From: Tridacna crocea
Lineage: Eukaryota; Mollusca; Bivalvia; Cardiida; Cardiidae
NCBI GenBank assembly: GCA_943736015.1
Contig: OX031070.1
Coordinates: forward strand, 39,982,173-40,046,172
Direction of reading: 5' to 3'
Length of the DNA: 64,000 nucleotides
A program made the position numbers and the translations under genes. Positions within the stretch are counted from its first letter, which is position 1. Every line of letters starts with the position of its first letter. The notes under the pieces are model-generated. The model worked only from the letters and a program-made list of their open reading frames with translations, had not been told where the DNA came from and searched no databases. Below are positions 22,001 to 31,000 of the stretch, one piece after another.

Positions 22001-25000
22001 GGACTTGCAGGCTAGTTACATAAAAGAATTGCTCAAGAAAGGAGCAGATTCTTTATATGTCACAAAGATTTTCTTGATTAAATGTATTATATGATAGAAA
22101 CCACCAAACATTGAATATTTGTGTTGAAACTTACAGCTTGGAAAATAAGAAGTTAGTTCTTTTCCAGACAATCACATGACCTGACGGAAAAAGCTTAACC
22201 CATTACCACACAATCCCTACTTTTGCTGCCCCTGAAAAAGAAGCCTTTGGAAAACATAGTGGGAAAAGGAGAAAATGCTGGTAACCAGCATTTTCTTCTT
22301 TTCCCACAATGTTTTCTACCCTTCAAATTTTCAGTCACTTTTACTTTGTCATCTGCAAGTGCTTTCAGTTTGGACTAGTTTAAAATTTTGTTGTTTGGTG
22401 AAGGGTTAGATTGCAAACATTTTCTGAATCATTCTATCCTATTTTCAGTTTTTTTGTACCATCCTTTACCTTTATGACACTGTCTTATGCTTAATAGACC
22501 CTGAAGTGGGAGCTGTTCGAAAACATTGTAGGAACTGATAAAATACTGGTTACCAGCATTTTCTCATATTAGTTCTGATGAGGCTGAAATTTTGATGGAG
22601 GGAAAGAAAAATCCTATTTCTTGAACCAAAATTAATTTGTTGTCTGCAAAGTTCTCAAACTGGAGTAATATAATTTATCATCTGGTAATAAAATGCTTTA
22701 CCAGAAAACAAAATTATCGAATTTCAAACCATTTTCAGAGGACTTAGCAAAAGTGGCTCAAATCAGGAGAATTGTCTGTGAAAGAGGAGAAAATGTTTTT
22801 GGAAAAGGAGAAAATTAATGCTGGAATTTTCTCCTTTTCCACAAAACCTCCTCCTATTAGGAGGTTGAGTGCAAATGAGTAAAACAAATAACAGGGACTG
22901 TATCTTTCTTCCATAGATGTCGGGGATTTCATGTGATGTTGACCATACATATCAAACGATAAAGTCTACTTGTGCACAGGACACTGCAAGTAATGGTAAT
23001 GTGTAGCAATGTTTGTTTATTTACCAACTGCTAAATCCATTACCACACAATCCCTACTTTTGATGACCCCAAGAAAGAATCCTTTAGAAAACCTTGTGGA
23101 AAAAGGAGGAAATGCTGGTTTATATCAGCATTTTGTTTTTTAACTATAATGCTTTTAAAAGCCTTTTCAGCCTGGCTTGTTAACCCGTTCCCAAACGACA
23201 AATTTTAGACTCTTCCAAACTCAAAGAGTTTGCAGATGACAATTTCAAATGTGATAAAAATGGCTGAAAGTTCTTCAAATAGGTAGAAAACACTGTGGGA
23301 AAAGGAGAAATTGCTCGTTACGAGCAATTTCTCCTTTCCCCCCACATTGTTTTCTAAAGACCAGTACTGCAGACACGTAAAAACAAGGGCTTGTTTGGGA
23401 AAGGGTTAAAACACATAAATAAGGGGTTAAGAGATAACTTTTGAGCTTCAACACTGTTACCACAGGCACTTGTTCTTTTCAAAGTTTGACTAAAACACCA
23501 TTCAGTCAATCATTTGTCAAACTTTTTGACCTTAGCCCGCCCGGGTGGCTCAGTGGTGAGCATGTTGGACTCATGATCTAGTAGTTGTGAGTTCAATACC
23601 CAGTTGAGGTGAATTTTCTTTCCGGCGTATTTCTGCCTCTCACCTCTGCTAAAGCATGTGAGAAATGTAGTCGGTGGCTTTAGAAAGAAAGTTGTGTAAG
23701 TATCGGTGTGAGAAAGCCAGGAAACACATGTGCGTCACCGACCGCCATAACATGACCTTAGCTGTGAAAGTGGTGTTAAACCCCAATACAACCAACCAAC
23801 CTTTTTGGCCTTTAACTTTAATACTAGTTCTAAAGTTATACTATGTTTTGTTTACTTTGTACCAGGGCCCATATTCACAAACCATTCTTAAGAACGTTCT
23901 TTGTCTTATTCTACAGAATTTTCTACATTTGTAAGTAACACAAATTCTGTTGTTTTACTTACAAATTTAGAAAACCTTGGAAAATAAGATAAAGAATATT
24001 CTCAAGAATGGTTGGTGAATATGGGCCCTGGTTTTAATGTTTTTTTTTGCTGCCAGCAACTGAGACTTTAATAGGCTGTACATTGTATGATAAAAGGTTG
24101 TCAGCTTCACAATAATTTCCATACTTTTCAACTGTATGACCTACCCTTAAGTGTACATGTATTTTGACGTCTGCATATTTACTTTGCCCAGATTGGGCTT
24201 TTAAAATTTCATGATCTTGATACACATTTGTCTTAGAGCATATTTAAAGTTGCCACTGTTTGCTAACACTGAAATATAGATAACAAGTTGGTTGTCTGAA
24301 GTCCTCAAGGTGAGATTTTGTGATTGTGCTGTGTGTGTCATCACTTGTCTGTCTAACAGGTGTCAAAATTTACCATGTTAACTCTAGAGGACTCACTTTC
24401 AGAGGTAACACTTGTCTTGAAGAAATCTTGGACATGTTTGAAATAAGGTCACATCAGATCCAAATGTGGGTCACATATCTAAATCTTAGGAAAACTTCCT
24501 GTGTAGTCAGGAGGCAACACATTCAGCGAGATACTCTTGAAATTTGGTCAGAATGTTTTGTCTTGATGATACATTAGACCCAAGTTAGAAATTGGGTCAT
24601 GATAGGTCTAAAAGTAGGTCACAGAGCTAAATCTTGAAAAAGTCTAATTAGCACTTTAGAGACCGCTTTTTGTTTTTGGCATGAAATTCATGAAACTTAG
24701 GCAGAATGTTTATCTTGATATCTTGGCAAAGTTTGAAACTGAGTTATATTGGGTAAAAAATAGATCACCCAGCTTAATACTGGAAAAAGCTTCAGTCTAT
24801 GCACAATGGAGGCCACATTTTGAGCCCAATACCCTTGAAACTTGGTCGGAATGTTTTTTATATTGATATCGTAGACAAATTTGGAATTGGGTTATATTAG
24901 CTCAAAAAGTAGGACACAGGGCTAAACCTTAGAAGACTGGCCCACCTAGCTCAATTGGTGTGTATGACTCTAGAATGTGAAGTTTCAGTTCACTTGAGGA

Positions 25001-28000
25001 CCTTGGTACCATTTCCATGGCTGGCCCCATAAAATTACTAAAAGCCTTTAAAGGTGGGTATTTAGAATTTTCACATCACACCAAATTAAAAAATATATAT
25101 GTCAATGAAATTTATATGATAAAACATTACAAATCATCAGTAATTAAGTATCATAAAATTACAAAAAAAAAATTTTTGGTGGTATTCCCTTAAAAGGCTA
25201 CGTAGCCCCTTAAGCTATTTTTAGATTTCCCGCCAAAATCAAAAAAGCATTGTGGGAATGTTAAGTGACTCGGACATGACTAATGACTATTAAATTCTAT
25301 AGCATAACAAACATGTAGTTATTTTCCATAATGTCTAGAACTTCGGACGCTATGTTTGAAGCTTCGTCTGTATATTCCTGGTATGTAAATAAGCGAGTTG
25401 CCAATGTGAAAATAGACCCGTGTTTCCCTTCAGTGTCGACCTGGCTTGTAGTAAATCTCTAATTTATCTAGTTGTCCGATGGTTTTCGACTACTGGGGTT
25501 TAATGAATGAAAATCATAAGGCTTCGGGAGTATAAGGATGATTTTTTTGTATTATTGTAAAATTTTCGTCCCAATATCTGAAGGGCCACCTTTAAGGTAA
25601 GACCTGTGTAATGCACTTCCGGTAAAAATTCTAATTGGTTGATAAATAAGGATAAATAAGGATTTATGCAGAAATAATATTTTTGCACTTTTCTAATGGA
25701 TCAGAAATTCCGTTTATGTCTATCTCGAAAATATTTTTTTATACTTTTTGTTAGTTTTCTGCAAAGGGAGGTAATTATTATCTCTTTTTGAATTGAAAAT
25801 ATAGTGGTTTTATATTTATAAATGATAATTCAAAGAAGGAAAAAATGGAAAAAAATGAAATGGTGAAAGTAGTTCAATAATACTCATTTTTAATTATAGC
25901 TAATTATGCAGGATGATATTTCAGTGGAAATAGCTGTTTTCCATTACACAGGTCTTACCTTAACTCTTTACCACATGACAGAATTTTAGACCAATCCAAA
26001 TTAACCCTTTACCAAACTACAAATTTTTGGACTGGTCCAAATTGAAAACATTTGCAGACGAAATTATTAAAGTGACGGAAAATTTGAAATTTGTATGGGG
26101 AAGGAGAGAAAACATTGTGGGAAAAGGAGAAAATGCTGGTTAGCAGCATTTTCTCCTTTTCCCACAATGTTTTCTAAAGGATTCTTTCTTGGTCATTAAA
26201 AGTCGGGATTGTGTGGTAATGGGTTAAAAGCATTTGCAGGCAAAAAAATAAACGCAACTAAAAATTGAAATTGTTTCCAGCAGAGTAGAAAACACTGTGG
26301 TAAAAGGAGAAAATGCTGGTTACCAGCATTTTCTCCTTTTCCATTAATGTTTTCAAAAGGCTTCTTTCTCAGGGTCGTTAAAAGTCGGGATTGTGTTAAG
26401 AAGAGACATTAAACCAAGGTCTCTTGTGACGGTGCAATACACTGAGCATTTTCAAGAACCAGACTTAATTTAGGATAGGTTTTGGCCGGTATCTGCACTA
26501 TCCCCTATAACTGTACTAACAGGAGACATCAACCAAATGAGCAACTGCTGGTGACAATAAATAAACACAGAGTCACTCACTAAATCCTAGAAAAAAGCTT
26601 GTGTACACTCTAAGGTCAAATTTGCAGCCTGATGCTCTTGAAAATCGGTCCAAATGTTTTTCTCAATTATACCTGGAAGTGGATCAAAATTGGGTCATGT
26701 TGGGTAAAAAATTAGGTCACATGGTCAAATGTTGGAAGAAATGTCCATACACTTTAGAGGGCACATTTTCAGCCAAATACTCGTGAAACTAAGTTGAAAA
26801 GGTTACCTTTCTGAAATCTCAGGTAAGTTTGAAATTGAGTCACAACAGACCAAAAAGTAGATCACTGGACCAAATCCTGGGGAAAAAAATGTGCCGTCAC
26901 TTTTTCAGTCTAGTACTCATGGAACATTATCAAAATGTTTTTCTTGACGATATATCGGACAAGTTCAAAAGTAGGTCAAGTTGTTCGGAGAGTAGGTCAC
27001 TTACACGCATGCCCTTTAATTTTACTTAACTCTTTACCGAACAACAAATTTTGGACAAGTCCAAACTGAAAGCATTTGCAGGTGACAAAGTAGATGTAGC
27101 TCAAAAATTGATATTTGATTTGGGAAGGGTAGAAAGCATTGTGGGAAAAGGAGAAAATGCTGGTTATCAACATTTTCTCCTTTTCCTACAATGTTTTTGA
27201 AAGTTTTCTTTCTCATGGTCAGTGAAACCTGGAATTGTGTAATAAAGAGTTAAGTAAAACCAGGATTTTTTTCTGGTATAATTACCATAGACAAATTTAC
27301 TCAGGTGAGCAGTTTAGGACAAATGGCCCTCTTGTTTTCTATCTCTTTTAGATGGAGTAGGCAACGTTGATGATCACAGTTTCTTTGACGATTCCTTCCA
27401 GACAGTTGTAGAGGTAACACAGGGATCATAAAGTGTTTGTTCTACTATACAAAACATCATGGGAAATAACTTACATGGGACTGAAAAGACACAAAATAAC
27501 CCTCATGCAAACAAACTCGTGTCTTAAATTTTTGCTACATGACAGTATTGTAGACTAGTCCCAATTACCATACAATCCCGGGTTTTCATGACCCAGGGAA
27601 AGAGGCATTTTGAAAACATTGCAGGAAACAAAAAAATTGCTGATAACCAGTATTTCCTTCATCCATAATGCTTTCTACCCTATCAGAGAGCCTTTGTACT
27701 CTTTTGTGCAGATTTTGAATTTGTCATCTGCTGACTTTTTTAACATAACTTGAGTCTAAAATTTGTTGTTTGGAAAAGGCTTAACCCTTTCCCAAACAAG
27801 CCCAGATTTTTACGTGTCTACAGTACAAGTCTTTAGAAAACACTGTGGGAAAAGGAGAAATTGCTCGTAACGAGCAATTTCTCCTTTTCCCAAAGTGTTT
27901 TCTGCCCCTTTGGATAATTTTCTGCCAAAGTTAAGAAAGTTAAAATTGTCATCTGCAAACTCTTTCAGTTTGGGAGAGTCTAAAATTTGTCATTTGGGAA

Positions 28001-31000
28001 AGGCTTAATTCTGGCTGATTGGACTTCTTTCTGACAGATTAACACTTTACCAAACAACAAAGTTATAGACTAGTCCAAATTGAAAGCATTTGCAGACGAC
28101 AAAATAAATGTGACTGATCAATTGAAATTTGGTTTGGAATAGGGTAGAAAACAATGTGGGAAAGGAGAAAATGCTGGTTACCAGCATCTTCTTCTTTTCC
28201 CACAATGTTTTCAAAAGCCTTCTTTCTCATGATCGTTGAAAGTCGGGGTTGTGTGGTAAAAGGTAATAAAATGTTGGGGGAAAAAAAGAAAATCTTATTC
28301 TCACTGGGTTTTGAGAGGTCTCTTCTTTATAGTCATTAAAAGTTAGGATTTAGGAAAATGGGTTACCATGTATCATCTCTTTTTCCACAATGTTTTCTAT
28401 CCGTCTGAAGATGTCTGTTATCAATTGATTCCATGTGAGAAAAGTAGTCAGTGGCTTTGGAAAGAAAGTTTGTGTTAGTACCAGTGTGAGAAAGCCAGGA
28501 AACACATGTGCATCACTGACTGCCATGATATGACCTTAGCTGTTAAAGTGGCGTTAAACTCCAATACAATACATCAATTGATTCACATTCCATTTGTTCT
28601 CAGCAATTTCTCTTATTGGGGCAAGTGTAAAATTTGTCATTTAGTGAAAAATTAAACTTACACCAATGAGACACTCAGATTGTGCTCTTAATTCCCTAAC
28701 ATAGAGTGGAAAACATCATGGAAAAATGAAAGGGCCCTTGCAGCACTCTAAAGATTACTCTCTTTAGACTGTATTAAGTACCTGAGCTAAAGACTCTTGC
28801 CATATTTATTATTCCCCACCAAAGGCAGAGGGATATAGTTTTAGCGTTGTCCGTCCAGTGGTCCATGTGTCCATCTGGAACAATATCTCCAATACTATTG
28901 TAAGGAATTTTGTGAAACTTTATACATGTGTACAATAGCCTATTCTGCCGATACACTTCTTTTTTCAAAATGCCCAACTGGGAGCAATTTTGAGTGACAT
29001 GGTCACATAAATTTTTGAAAATGTCTGTTGCAGCAGGTGATACCATTTCAGTAGTTGGTGAAAAACAACCCAAGTTTCTTGTATAGATTACACCTTCTGT
29101 TTTCCAGGCATCCAGTTATAATACAACAGGTCTTACAGATGGAAAAAGCAATGGAAACCTTTTGTCTGCCTCCACCAACCTGGCTTCATATATTAGCTTT
29201 CAACAGCAGAATCGCCAGAGCTCATCATCAGCTCCTATCTTAGAAACCTCTGAAAATCACCTTTCAGGTATCTATTTGTTTTTTTTCTGTGCTTCTCAAC
29301 AATTAGTTTGGTAAACATGTGGGTGCTAGAGGGATAATAAAGTGAATAAATAATTTTTTACCGGAGGACAAAATAACATTAAAAGCACTAGCAAAGGAAA
29401 ACTTAAATGTGGCGGGTTTGATGGAACTTTCCTTTGAAAGGATTGAAAATGTATGAAAAGGAGAAAATGCTGGTTGTCAGCATTTTCTCCTTTTCCTACA
29501 ATGTTTTCAAAATCAGTCTTTTTTTAGGTTCATTAAAAGATAAAAGACCAGATTAACTGTTAAGAGATTTAACTATTTACGACACAATCCCGACTTTTAA
29601 TGACCCTGAAAAAGAAGCTTTTTGAAAACATAGTGGGAAAAGGAGAAAATGCTGGTTACTAGCATTTTCTCCTTTTCACCCCAATGTTTTCTACCCTTCG
29701 CAAAAACAAATTTCAAACTTTCAGTCACTTTCGATTTGGAGAAACCAAAAATTTTGTCATTTGGTAATGAGTTGAATTATTGCAGAAATGATAATTTGCA
29801 TCCAATAGTAAATTCCCAAATACTGGTTATGCAATTTTGATATTTTTTTGCCTCAAAAGATCTCAGAGTATCATACACTATAAATCTATGATCATGATCA
29901 ATATTCAACAACAGTTCTTAACCCTTAAAGTGCTGAATTAGTACAAGAGACATTTTTTAAATATGAGAAACATCTGAAATATTGCTGTGCCAAGATTTTG
30001 TTGGCCAGAATATGTAACAAAACAGAGGACAGTGTAGATCCAAGATCAGACTGCAGATCCTGTGCTGTCTGATCTTGATCTATGCTGTCCACAAAAACCA
30101 GTTAAGTTGGTCCCAGCGCATTTAGGGTTAAGAACATTCTTTATCTATTATCTATATTTATTTACTAACGCCATTTGGTTTAGCCTGTCAGAATTTGTGT
30201 TACTTTCAAGTCTAGAAACTTCTCAATAATCAGACTAGGAACCTCCCTAAGAATGATTCTTGATTATGAGCCCATGATCTACGCTGTAAAGGGACTTTGA
30301 GTTGCATATGGCTTGCAACACGCAAAAAGGGGCATTCGGACATTTGGATAAAGCGTTGTCTCTGATCAGCCGGCGCAGTCCGCGTAGGTGCATCCGAGAC
30401 GGCACTTTACGACTACATTAGAATTTGTGCTAAAGTACACTTGTGCAAAACAGAATATTACATAAAAACGTAAAGCGTCATTTCGGATTAGGCTGCGCGT
30501 ACTGCGCATGCTGATTTGAAACAACGCTTTATGCAAATGTCAGAGTGCCCCTTTTCGCGTGTTGCAAGCCATATATGGTCCTTCACGACACAGCAAAATT
30601 TTAGACTTGTCCACATTGAAATAATTTACAGACGACACTCTAACCCTTTACCACACAATCCCGACTTTTATTGACTTTGAGAAAGCAACTTTTGAAAACA
30701 TTGTGTGAAAAAAGGAGAAAATGCTGGTAATCAGCATTTTCTCCTTTTTCCACTACGTTTTCTACACTATCAAAGACAACTTTCATAGTTCAATTCTCAT
30801 TTGGTTTATTTTCTGCAACTGCACAGGAATTAGACAAGTCTAAAATTTTGTTGTGTATGTAGAGAGTTAAATGGTTTTCAAATGATAACATATTGACACG
30901 AATAAGTAGAAAACATTGTTTAATCCTTTCCCAAACAATCCGACTTTTAACACCCTTGAGAAAGAAGCCTTTTGAAAACACTGTAGGAAAAGGAGAAAAT

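Noticed and set aside
24945-25015. tRNA-like CCCACCTAGCTCAATTGGTG
   Set aside because: Resembles an A-box, but no convincing B-box or cloverleaf follows; could be a worn SINE.
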